Source of the DNA: Streptomyces sp. MST-110588
GTDB lineage: Bacteria; Actinomycetota; Actinomycetes; Streptomycetales; Streptomycetaceae
Assembly (NCBI RefSeq): GCF_022695595.1
Contig: NZ_CP074380.1
Span: 553,501-617,500 of the forward strand
Reading direction: 5' to 3'
DNA length: 64,000 nucleotides
A program made the translations under genes and the position numbers. The notes under the pieces are model-generated. The model was not told where the DNA came from. It did not search any database and was given only the letters and a program-made list of their open reading frames with translations. Shown here one piece after another: positions 34,499-42,831 of the stretch (its first letter is position 1; each line of letters begins with the position of its first letter).

Positions 34499-36670
34499 GT
34501 GAATCCCCTCACCACCAGCGCGTTCGACCTCCCCGACCATCTCTCCCCCAAAGCCGACCCGGCGCTGATCGCCCGCGACGAAGAGCATTTCGCCGCCATC
34601 GCGGAGTGCCTGGAGCAGTCGATCGCCGATCTGTCCGACCGTCTCGACGCCGAACTCAAAGCGCCCGGCGGCATAGGCCGGCAGGCGATGGACCGGGACG
34701 TGGAGGTCCGCCGGCTGACCGCTCGCCTGCGCACCCTGCGCCGCTTCGGCCTGGACCTGTGCCTCGGGCACATGGTCGGCGTGGACAGCCCCGAGCCCGT
34801 ATACGTCGGACGGCTCGGCCTCACCGACAGCACCGGTCGCCGGCTGCTGGTCGACTGGCGCTCCCCCGCGGCCGAGCCGTTCTTCGGAGCCACCCACGCC
34901 AACCCGATGGGGCTGGCGAGCCGCCGCAGGTACCGCTGGACCGGCGGCCGGATCAGCGACTACTGGGACGAGGTGTTCACCCCGGACGGGTTCGTCGGGC
35001 ACGCCGCGCTGGATGACCAGTCGGCCTTCATCGCCAGCCTGGGCGGCACCCGGTCGGCACGGATGCGTGACGTGCTCGGCACCATCCAGGCCGACCAGGA
35101 CGCCATCATCCGCGCCGGATCCCGCGGGGCGCTCGTCGTCGACGGCGGTCCCGGTACGGGAAAGACCGTCGTCGCCCTGCACCGCTCGGCCTACCTCCTC
35201 TACTCCGACCCCCGCCTCGGACACCGCCGGGGCGGCGTGCTGTTCGTCGGCCCGCACCAGCCCTACCTGGCCTACGTCTCCGACGTCCTGCCCAGCCTCG
35301 GAGAGGAGGGCGTACAGATCTGCACCCTGCGGGACCTCGTCGCCGAGGGAGCCGGAGCGGCGATCGAAGAAGACCCGGAGGTGGCGCGTCTGAAGTCGTC
35401 CGCGGACATGGTGAAGGCGATCGAGACGGCCGTCAGGTTCTACGAGGAGCCGCCCGCCGAGGGGATGACGGTCTCGACCGACTGGGCCGACATCCGGCTG
35501 AGCCCCGAGGACTGGGCCGAGGCGTTCGAGGCACCGGAACCAGGTACCCCGCACAACGAGGCGCGCGAGCAGATCTGGGAGGCGCTGCTCACGATCCTGA
35601 CGGACAAGTACGACGGCCAGGTCCCGCCCGAGGCCTTGCGCAGGTCGCTGCGGCGCGACGAAGAACTGGTCACCACCCTCCACCGCGCCTGGCCGCTGAT
35701 CGAGGCGGCCGACCTCGTCGGTGACCTGTGGTCCGTACCCGCCTACCTGCGGATGTGCGCTCCCTGGCTCGGTCCCGAGGACGTACGCAAACTGCGACGC
35801 AAGGAGGCTCCCCAGGCCTGGACGGTGTCCGACCTGCCCCTCCTGGACGCGGCCCGGCAGCGGCTGGGCGACCCGGAGGCGGCGCGGCGCAAGCACCGGC
35901 ACAAGGCCGTTCTCGCCGCCCAGCGGGAACAGATGGAGCAGGTCGTCGACAACCTGATCCAGGCCGCGGCCGACTCCGGCGCCGACGGCGACGACGGCGA
36001 GGGACTGGTGCGGATGCTGCGCGGCGAGGACGCCAAGGTCAGCCTGGTCAACGAGGCCGAGGTGCCCACCGAGGACCCCGACCTGCTCGCCGGCCCGTTC
36101 GCGCACATCGTCGTGGACGAGGCCCAGGAACTGACCGACGCGGAATGGCAGATGCTGCTGCTCCGCTGCCCGTCCCGGAGCTTCACCATCGTCGGGGACC
36201 GCGCCCAGGCCAGGCACGGGTTCACCGAGTCCTGGCAGGAGCGGCTGGAGCGGGTCGGGCTCGACCGGATCGGCGTGGCCTCCCTGAGCATCAACTACCG
36301 GACGCCGAAAGAGGTCATGGCACAAGCCGAGCCGGTCATCCGGGCCGCACTCCCGGACGCCAACGTGCCGACCTCCGTCCGCGGCAACGGCCTCCCCGTC
36401 GTCCACGGCTCCGTCGCGGATCTGGGCCCGGTCCTCGACACCTGGCTCGCCGCAAACGCCGAAGGAACCGCCTGCGTCATCGGCGATCCCACCTTCCGTA
36501 CGACCTCCCGCGTCCGGTCGCTGACCCCGGAGCTGGCGAAGGGACTCGAATTCGACCTGGTCGTCCTGATCGACCCGGAGACGTTCGGCGAGGGCATCGA
36601 AGGAGCGGTCGACCGCTATGTCGCCATGACCCGGGCGACCCGGCAACTCGTCGTCCTGACAAGCTCCTGA
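34499..36670 (+). CDS. helR: HelR: helicase-like RNA polymerase recycling/rifamycin-protection ATPase
   Basis: This 723-residue UvrD/HelD-like superfamily 1 protein has Walker A GGPGTGKTV near residue 216, Walker B VVDEAQELTD near 540, motif III-like VGDRAQARHGF, motif IV-V NYRTPKEV and VRSLTPELAKGLEFDLVVL, and motif VI YVAMTRATRQLVVL. The N-terminus (~30-120) is a long helical region as in HelD-type factors that enter RNA polymerase. HelR proteins of Streptomyces displace rifamycins from RNA polymerase and recycle stalled enzyme. The upstream rifamycin-associated element makes this identity much stronger than for a generic helicase. Translation starts at GTG 34499. Induction by rifamycins is expected. 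Confidence 0.88.
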   Translation: MNPLTTSAFDLPDHLSPKADPALIARDEEHFAAIAECLEQSIADLSDRLDAELKAPGGIGRQAMDRDVEVRRLTARLRTLRRFGLDLCLGHMVGVDSPEPVYVGRLGLTDSTGRRLLVDWRSPAAEPFFGATHANPMGLASRRRYRWTGGRISDYWDEVFTPDGFVGHAALDDQSAFIASLGGTRSARMRDVLGTIQADQDAIIRAGSRGALVVDGGPGTGKTVVALHRSAYLLYSDPRLGHRRGGVLFVGPHQPYLAYVSDVLPSLGEEGVQICTLRDLVAEGAGAAIEEDPEVARLKSSADMVKAIETAVRFYEEPPAEGMTVSTDWADIRLSPEDWAEAFEAPEPGTPHNEAREQIWEALLTILTDKYDGQVPPEALRRSLRRDEELVTTLHRAWPLIEAADLVGDLWSVPAYLRMCAPWLGPEDVRKLRRKEAPQAWTVSDLPLLDAARQRLGDPEAARRKHRHKAVLAAQREQMEQVVDNLIQAAADSGADGDDGEGLVRMLRGEDAKVSLVNEAEVPTEDPDLLAGPFAHIVVDEAQELTDAEWQMLLLRCPSRSFTIVGDRAQARHGFTESWQERLERVGLDRIGVASLSINYRTPKEVMAQAEPVIRAALPDANVPTSVRGNGLPVVHGSVADLGPVLDTWLAANAEGTACVIGDPTFRTTSRVRSLTPELAKGLEFDLVVLIDPETFGEGIEGAVDRYVAMTRATRQLVVLTSS

Positions 36671-36867
36671 CAGGAACCGACCGGGCGCCGTTCCCTTGAC
36701 GTAACGGTTCCTCACCTCTGAGAACGCCCGTCACCCCGAAGACGCCTGTTACCCCTGTCCATGAGGAGCACCCGGACGCCGTACCAGTGGGCGGGGGCCG
36801 CCGCGAGGGATCGTGACGACCCCGCGTACCGCGCGCCCCCGCCGTCACCGGCGGATCGCCTGCTTTC

Positions 36868-37473
36868 CTATTCGTCCTCGGCGAGGATCAGGTACAGCTC
36901 CTTGCGGGCCTTGTTGACCACTGCGAGGGCCTTCTCGCGCTGCTCGGGCGTGCCGGTGTCCCAGACCTGCTTGAACGCCGCGACCAGGCCACCACCCGCC
37001 TTCCGTATCTCCTGCATGGCCTCCCAGTCGACGCCGCGCCCGGCGTCCTCCCAGGGGACGCCGGCGACGCCTTCGGCCTCCGTGCGGCCGGCGTCGGTGA
37101 GCGCGAAGAGCTTCTTGCCGCCCTCGCTCTCGCTGCTGATGAGGCCCTCGTCCTCCAGGAGCTGGAGGGTCGGGTAGACCGAGCCGGGGCTCGGCCGCCA
37201 TGCTCCGCCGCTGCGTTCGGCGATCTCCTGGATCATCTCGTAGCCGTGCATCGGCCGGTCCTTGAGCAGCGACAGGATCGAAGCGCGTACGTCACCGCGC
37301 CGCGCCCTGCCACGAGGCCCGCCGCCCCGGCCCCGGCCGCCGAACGGCGGCCCGCCGAAAGGCGGCCCGAACGGACCGAAGGCGGCACGCCGCCCCTCGA
37401 ACCGTCCCTCGAAGTCGCCCCGGCCACCGCGGCGGCCGGATTCACGATGCCCATGACCTGCGTGAGGATGCAT
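36868..37473 (-). CDS. PadR-family transcriptional regulator
   Basis: This ~201-residue protein has a Gly/Arg/Phe-rich N-terminal tail (~60 residues: FGPFGPPFGGPPFGGRGRGGG) and then a PadR winged helix: DVRASILSLLKDRPMHGYEMIQEIAERSGGAWRPSPGSVYPTLQLLEDEGLI. A C-terminal dimerisation helix contains QREKALAVVNKARKELYLILAED. Start 37473 has GGAGAG a few bases upstream; 37491 is the alternative. A 10-bp palindrome lies upstream as a likely autoregulatory operator. No obvious target transporter is adjacent. Confidence 0.85.
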   Translation of the reverse strand: MHPHAGHGHRESGRRGGRGDFEGRFEGRRAAFGPFGPPFGGPPFGGRGRGGGPRGRARRGDVRASILSLLKDRPMHGYEMIQEIAERSGGAWRPSPGSVYPTLQLLEDEGLISSESEGGKKLFALTDAGRTEAEGVAGVPWEDAGRGVDWEAMQEIRKAGGGLVAAFKQVWDTGTPEQREKALAVVNKARKELYLILAEDE

Positions 37474-37515
37474 TCCTGCTCTCCAATCCATCGCTGACTG
37501 TTCGCGATGCTTCGA

Positions 37516-37525
37516 CGATATATCG
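37516..37525. promoter_or_regulatory. Candidate PadR operator CGATATATCG
   Basis: A perfect 10-bp AT-centred palindrome lies about 43 bases upstream of the PadR start, in otherwise GC-rich DNA. PadR regulators often bind such ATAT-centred palindromes in their own promoters. Confidence 0.5.
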
Positions 37526-37733
37526 GAACAGCTCGGATGGCAATGCCTCGATGCCTCCCGACGTTGACCTGTGACAGCGATCCCGGGTCGGTTGTCACCG
37601 AACCTGGGCCGACGACGGTTCGCCTCGGCGAAGACGGGTCGTCGCGCTCAGCATGAGAGGGTGGCGACCAGCTCCTGCCCGGGCGTTCGTTGAAGTGGCT
37701 GCACGAGGGGCGGGTGCCCGGATGGAGGCATAG

Positions 37734-38665
37734 GTGCAGAGCCCTGAGATGTCCCGCGGTGCTCGTCCGGCAGCCCACAGTGCCGTTTCCACATCATTGG
37801 CGCTGTGCAGTGATCGCAGACTGCGCGAACTCGTGAACGGAGCCACACCGGTCGGTTCCGGCATCGGCGGGGAGACGGTACTCCTGGAAGTCGACGGAAC
37901 CCCGGTCTTCGTCAAGCAGGTACCCCTGACCGATCTGGAGCGACGGCCGGAGAACGTCCACTCCACGGCGAATCTGTTCGCAGTGCCCTCCTTCTGCCAG
38001 TACGGAATCGGCAGTATCGGCAGTCCGGGGTTCGGAGCCTGGCGGGAGCTGGCCGTTCACACCATGACAACGAACTGGGTGATCGCGGGAGACCACGAGG
38101 GTTTCCCCCTGATGTACCACTCGCGGGTGCTACCAGGGTCTGGCCAGCCACTTCCCGAGGAACTTAACGATGTGGAACAAGCTGTCGCCTACTGGGGAGG
38201 CCGGTCGGGCGTACGCCGCCGGATCGAGGCTCTCCAGCAGTCCACGGCGAGCCTCATCCTGTTCCTGGAGTACATCCCGAACAAACTGCACGACTGGTTG
38301 GGCGTTCAGATCGGGGCCGGTGACGAGGCGGCCGGGCGGGCCTGCGCCATGGTGGACAACGAGTTGCAAGCGACCGGCACCGCAGCCACGACCGCTGCTA
38401 CACGGCCTCGTACCTGGTGTACTGGCTGGTCACCGCCCTGTACGGGTACGGGTGGGACGAGCGCCTCGCGCTGGTGCGCGCGTGCGCCGAGGGCGAGCGT
38501 CCCACGGGAATCCCGGAGGCGGCCGTGGCGATCATCACCCGCCATGCGCCGCTCGCCGCGGTGATGTGGGACTTCTTCCGCAGGCTCCAGGAGGAGAACC
38601 GGGAGACCCCCTACCCGCTGGAGGCGATCCGCCGGATCGGACAGCAGGCGGCGACGGGGGCATAG
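37734..38665 (+). pseudogene. Protein kinase-like gene with internal deletion
   Basis: The first part is an intact N-lobe-like sequence: GSGIGGETVLLEVDGTPVFVKQVPLTDLERRPENVHST, with FCQYGIGSIGSPGFGAWRELAVHTMTT and LILFLEYIPNKLHDWL. After MVDNELQA (about 38372) the frame is lost and a different frame resumes with DRHRSHDRCYTASYLVYWLVTALYGYGWDERLALV to TGA 38665. In the Streptomyces kinase-like family this resembles, the missing part carries the catalytic HxD and DFG-type loops (roughly 60-70 residues). An internal deletion plus frameshift therefore removed the active site. GTG 37734 follows GGAGG. Confidence 0.65.
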
Positions 38666-38733
38666 GAACCCTGTGGTTGACCGGTCGCGTGTCGTTGCGG
38701 TTCGGGCTGCCACTGATGTCACCAGTGATGTCA

Positions 38734-38833
38734 GATGTCCTGCGTCCGAGCCCGATGTCCTGCGTCCGAGCCCGATGTCCTGCGTCCGAGCCCGATGTCC
38801 TGCGTCCAGGCCCGACGCTCTGTGTACGAGCCC
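38734..38833 (+). repeat. 20-bp tandem repeat, five copies
   Basis: GATGTCCTGCGTCCGAGCCC is repeated at 38734, 38754, 38774, 38794 (one variant, CCAGGCCC end) and 38814 (degenerate). It fills the gap between the kinase pseudogene and the PhzF gene. Copies 1-3 are identical, which suggests recent expansion. It may be a variable-number locus; no protein-binding function is evident. Confidence 0.85.
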
Positions 38834-38926
38834 GGCGCCCGGGGCCTGAACCCGGTGCCCCATGACAGTCCAGTGAGCAGGGATTGGCCTTGGTCCGCGG
38901 GCGCGCCGCACTTCTACGCTCGCGCC

Positions 38927-39748
38927 ATGAGGATCCGTATCGTCGACGCCTTCACCGACCGGCCCTTCTCCGGCAATCCCGCGGGAGTCGTCCTCCTGGA
39001 CGGGGCCTTCCCCGACGACGCCTGGCTGCGGAGTGTCGCCGCCGAGGTCAATCTGTCCGAGACCGCCTTCGCCCGCCGGCTGCCCGAAGGAGGCGACGCC
39101 GACTGGGCGTTGCGCTGGTTCACGCCGACCGCCGAGGTGAATATGTGCGGTCATGCCACCCTGGCCACCGCGCACGTTCTGCACACCACCGGGACCGCCT
39201 CGGGGAGGGTGCGCTTCGCCACCCGCAGCGGGGTGCTGATCACCACCGCCGAGGACACCGGCTCGATCACGATGGACTTCCCGACCGCCCCGCTGACTCC
39301 CGTGGAGGTACCGCGGGTGGTGGCCGACGCCCTGGGCGTCACCGCCCTGTCCTGTCACTTCACCGGGGAGAACGTCGGCGACCTGCTGATCGAGGTGGCC
39401 GACGAGAAGGCCGTACGGGCCCTGGAGCCGGACCTGCGGGCGCTGGCCGCGTACGGCGGGCGCGGCGTGATCGCCACCGCGCGCGCCGCGTCCCCCGACA
39501 GCGGCTACGACTTCGTCACACGCTGCTTCTTCCCCGCCTACGGCATCGACGAGGACCCGGTGACGGGCAGCGCGCACACCGCGCTGGCCCCCTTCTGGTC
39601 GGCGCGTCTGGGCCGCGCCGAACTCACCGGCCTCCAGGGTCCGGCCGGCCGGACCGGCTTCGTACGTACCGCGCTGCGCGGCGACCGTACGCTGCTGACC
39701 GGAGCGGCCGTCACCGTCATCGACGGGGAACTCCTCACCGCGCCCTGA
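38927..39748 (+). CDS. PhzF-family epimerase/isomerase
   Basis: This 273-residue protein of the PhzF/diaminopimelate-epimerase fold starts MRIRIVDAFTDRPFSGNPAGVVLLD. The catalytic Glu is in VNLSETAFARRL, the second-half motifs are WFTPTAEVNMCGHATLATAH and GIDEDPVTGSAHTALAPFW. ATG 38927 gives the standard family N-terminus although the frame is open upstream through the tandem repeat. It is isolated from any phenazine gene, so the reaction is an isomerisation on an unknown substrate. Confidence 0.85.
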   Translation: MRIRIVDAFTDRPFSGNPAGVVLLDGAFPDDAWLRSVAAEVNLSETAFARRLPEGGDADWALRWFTPTAEVNMCGHATLATAHVLHTTGTASGRVRFATRSGVLITTAEDTGSITMDFPTAPLTPVEVPRVVADALGVTALSCHFTGENVGDLLIEVADEKAVRALEPDLRALAAYGGRGVIATARAASPDSGYDFVTRCFFPAYGIDEDPVTGSAHTALAPFWSARLGRAELTGLQGPAGRTGFVRTALRGDRTLLTGAAVTVIDGELLTAP

Positions 39749-39817
39749 TCCGTCACACCGGCCCCGGCCGCCACGCCTTCCGGCCGCCCCGTCCTGCGGT
39801 CACGGCGCCACGCGCCC

Positions 39818-40684
39818 TCACACCGTCGGCAGCCACCCCACCTTGCCCGCGAGCAGCGCGTAACCGACGAACGCCACGATGTCGATGAGCGAGTGCGCCG
39901 CGACCAGCGGTCCGACCCGCCCCCACCGCCGGTAGAGGAGGACGAAGATCACGCCCATACACATGTTCCCGACAAATCCACCAATGCCCTGATAGAGGTG
40001 GTACGAGCCACGCAGCACCGCGCTCGCCGCCAGTGCGGCCATCGGCGCCCATCCTGTCTGCCCCAGTCGGCGCAGCAGGTAGCCGACGACGATGACCTCC
40101 TCCAGCACGGCGTTCTGTACGGCCGAGGCGATCAGCACCGGGAGCTTCCACCAGGCGTCGGGCAAGGACTCCGGAACCACCGTCAGGTTGAACCCGGCCG
40201 CCCGCGCGCCCAGGTACAGCAGCAGACCGCAGCCTCCGATGACCGCCGCCAGCCCGGCGCCCCGGGCCAGATCCGTCCCCGGCCGCCGCCGGTCGAAGCC
40301 GATCGCCCGCAGCCCGCCGGCCCCCTCCCGCAGGAGGAAGTGCGCCACCAGGGCGACCGGCACCAGCGCGGTGGCGATCCCGAACACCTGCCAGGCCAGG
40401 TCCAGCCAGGGCCGCCCCGGCGCGTGCGAGGCGTTGAGCGTCGCCGCCTGGTCCTTCAGGCCACCTGGTCTGGTCACCGAGCCGATGAAGCTGATCAGGG
40501 CGGACACCCCGCTCGCGCCGAGCGAGAGCGCCAGTACCAGGAGCGTCTCGTTGCGCAGGACACGCCGGGCCGCCCCGTCACCCACTTCGCCGGGCGGTGC
40601 GCCGTACGGCCCGTCACCACGCCCTTCGCCCGCCCCTTGACCAGGCACATTCGCATCAGCCACGGGCCTCGCGTCCGACTGCAC
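39818..40684 (-). CDS. CPBP-family intramembrane metalloprotease
   Basis: This 288-residue membrane protein has the CPBP (Abi/CAAX-prenyl-protease-like) core: motif 1 NAVLEEVIVVGYLLRRL, motif 2 SYHLYQGIGGFVGNMCMG, motif 3 AHSLIDIVAFVGYAL. The Glu-Glu and His residues needed for metal-dependent cleavage are all present. Several further hydrophobic helices precede the core. GTG 40684, with GGAGG 5 bases upstream, is preferred to the longer frame reaching 40837. Its substrate is unknown. Confidence 0.82.
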   Translation of the reverse strand: MQSDARPVADANVPGQGAGEGRGDGPYGAPPGEVGDGAARRVLRNETLLVLALSLGASGVSALISFIGSVTRPGGLKDQAATLNASHAPGRPWLDLAWQVFGIATALVPVALVAHFLLREGAGGLRAIGFDRRRPGTDLARGAGLAAVIGGCGLLLYLGARAAGFNLTVVPESLPDAWWKLPVLIASAVQNAVLEEVIVVGYLLRRLGQTGWAPMAALAASAVLRGSYHLYQGIGGFVGNMCMGVIFVLLYRRWGRVGPLVAAHSLIDIVAFVGYALLAGKVGWLPTV

Positions 40685-40863
40685 CACTGCCTCCACTTCC
40701 CCGATACCGCTTCTTGGCCACCATTGCCCCGCTAGGGTCTCGAATGCAGGTACGAAGATCGCGCGCGACAAGCCGGGGGACGAGCGCCATCCACGTGGCA
40801 TGCGTTCCCCCTCTCCCATGGAAACCCGATCGAGCATCGAGAATCAGGAGAGGCGCTACCGCA

Positions 40864-42777
40864 ATGGGACGTCACAGCTTGCCCGACGACTCCGCGAGCG
40901 GCAGCACGGGGGCCCGCAGCCGCGCCCGCCGCCGTACCGTCGCCGTCTCCACCGCGCTCGTCCTGGCGGTGGCGGCGGGTACCGTCGTCGCACTCCGCGG
41001 TGACCTGCTGTCTTTCAAGGGACCGTGCGAGGACAAGACGATGCGGCTGGACGTGGTCGCCTCGCCCGACATCGCGCCGGCCCTCGAAGAGGTGGCCGGC
41101 AAGGCGCGCGCCCAGCGGGTCCGTACGGACGGCAAATGTCTGGACGTCAAGGTCACCGCCCGCGCAGCCTATGAGGTCGCCGACTCCCTCATCCAGAACG
41201 GGGACGGGGGCAGGGGTTCCGGCGCGGGCCCCAAGTACCAGGTGTGGGTGCCGGATTCCCGCCTGTGGGTGGACCGCGTCACCGCCGAGAGCACGGGCGC
41301 GGGCACGGATACGGACGCGGACGCGCGGACGGATGCGGGTACGGGCACAGTGGCGGAGCCGGTCGGCAAAGTGGCCACCTCCCCGGTCGTGCTGGGCGCC
41401 ACCCCCACGGCAGCCGCCTCCCTGGGCTGGCCCCGCAGGACCTACACCTGGCCCGAGCTGACGCGGGCGGCCATGAGCGGTGACGCCCTGCGGCTGGGCG
41501 CCGCCGACCCCGCCCGCAGCGCCACGGGCCTGCTCGCGCTCGCCCGTATCCACGCCGGAAGCATCCGGGAGGCAACGAGCCGGGAGGCCGCCGGCACCCG
41601 TACCGCCGCCGCGGCCAAGGCGCTGCACCAGCGGGTCGCGGACGGTGACGGGCAGGTCCTGGCGACACTGCCGCACGACGACTCCGGGGCGGAACGGGGC
41701 AATCCGCGCCGTAATCAGGCGCTGCTGTTGTCGGAACAGGCCGCCTACGCCCACAACACCGGGCGCAGCGGCGGCCCCGGCCTGAAGCTGTTCTATCCCA
41801 AGGACGGCACCGCCCATCTCGACTACCCGTACACCCTCCTGTCCGGTGACCGGCTCTCGCCCGACCAGTCGCGCGCCGCCAACCGTTTCATGACGCTCTT
41901 GGGGGACACCGAGGGGCAGCGCGCCTTACGGGAGCGCGGGTTCCGGGCCGGGGGTACCGGCAGCATCGGAAGTGCCGGGGGCACCGGAAGCGGGGGCGCG
42001 GACCGTGACAGGGCGGTCGCCGAGGTGGCGCGTACGGCCGGCGGCCGGGCCCCGCAGCCGTACGGCGCCGATCCGGCCGACCCGCCCTCGGCCAGGGAAC
42101 TGCGGGCGCTGCTCGGCATGTGGACCATTACGGTGCAAAGTGCCCGTCTGACTACGGTGGTGGACGTTTCGGCGTCAATGGCCACGCCCGTTCCCGGTCA
42201 GGGCGGCCGGTCCCGGATGGACCTCGCCAAGAACTCGCTTCTCCAGGGGCTCGCCGCCTTCACCCCCGATGACGAGATCGGCCTGTGGAAGTTCGCCACC
42301 CGCCTGGACGGCCGGCGCGACTATCTCCCGGTGTCGCCGACCGACCGCCTGGGCGACCCCGGCCGGGCCGGTGGCGGCACCCACCGCGAGGACCTCTCGG
42401 CCGCGTTCGGCTCCCTGACGCCGGTGCCGGGCGGGGCCACCGGTCTGTACGACACGGTCCTCGCCGCGTACGAGCAGGCGTGCCAGACCTACGCGAGCGG
42501 CAAGTTCAACGGGCTGGTCCTGCTCACCGACGGCGCCAACGACGACGCGGACGGCATCGGCCTGGACGCCCTGGCCGGCAAGCTCAAGGAGCTGTCGGAC
42601 CGGCGGCGTCCGGTGCCGCTGATCGCCGTCGCGATCGGCCCGGACGCCGACAAGTCGGCGCTGGACCGCATCGTCGGGCCGACCGGCGGCTCCGCGCACC
42701 GTGTGAACGATCCGTCACAGATCCATGAGGTGATCCTCAAGGCCATCATGGCGGCGGGCAGCACGTTTCCTCATTGA
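40864..42777 (+). CDS. Membrane-anchored substrate-binding/von Willebrand factor A protein
   Basis: This 637-residue protein has a twin-Arg-containing N-terminus followed by one hydrophobic segment (TVAVSTALVLAVAAGTVVAL), so it is exported or membrane-anchored. Residues ~55-400 resemble an extracellular solute-binding domain (MRLDVVASPDIAPALEEVAGKA, QVWVPDSRLWVDR, VATSPVVLGATP). Residues ~430-637 form a VWA domain with an intact metal site DVSASM, plus LLTDGAND. Two low-complexity linkers (Thr/Asp/Gly and Gly/Ser) separate segments. Such proteins are widespread in Streptomyces and are thought to bind ligands at the cell surface; function is not established. Confidence 0.8.
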   Translation: MGRHSLPDDSASGSTGARSRARRRTVAVSTALVLAVAAGTVVALRGDLLSFKGPCEDKTMRLDVVASPDIAPALEEVAGKARAQRVRTDGKCLDVKVTARAAYEVADSLIQNGDGGRGSGAGPKYQVWVPDSRLWVDRVTAESTGAGTDTDADARTDAGTGTVAEPVGKVATSPVVLGATPTAAASLGWPRRTYTWPELTRAAMSGDALRLGAADPARSATGLLALARIHAGSIREATSREAAGTRTAAAAKALHQRVADGDGQVLATLPHDDSGAERGNPRRNQALLLSEQAAYAHNTGRSGGPGLKLFYPKDGTAHLDYPYTLLSGDRLSPDQSRAANRFMTLLGDTEGQRALRERGFRAGGTGSIGSAGGTGSGGADRDRAVAEVARTAGGRAPQPYGADPADPPSARELRALLGMWTITVQSARLTTVVDVSASMATPVPGQGGRSRMDLAKNSLLQGLAAFTPDDEIGLWKFATRLDGRRDYLPVSPTDRLGDPGRAGGGTHREDLSAAFGSLTPVPGGATGLYDTVLAAYEQACQTYASGKFNGLVLLTDGANDDADGIGLDALAGKLKELSDRRRPVPLIAVAIGPDADKSALDRIVGPTGGSAHRVNDPSQIHEVILKAIMAAGSTFPH

Positions 42778-42831
42778 GCCCTCGCCTCCGTGTAGAAGAT
42801 CTCGTGCGGGGAACGTCAGTTACGGGGAACC

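Noticed and set aside
36672..36712. AGGAACCG / CGGTTCCT inverted repeat after helR as a terminator
   Set aside because: The loop is about 25 bases and there is no T-tract; it is too weak to annotate as a feature.
38734..38833. Possible CRISPR-like array of 20-bp repeats
   Set aside because: The repeats are head-to-tail without unique spacers and no cas gene is present.
38927..39748. Phenazine biosynthetic cluster
   Set aside because: Only a lone PhzF-family gene is present, and lone family members are common and unrelated to phenazines.
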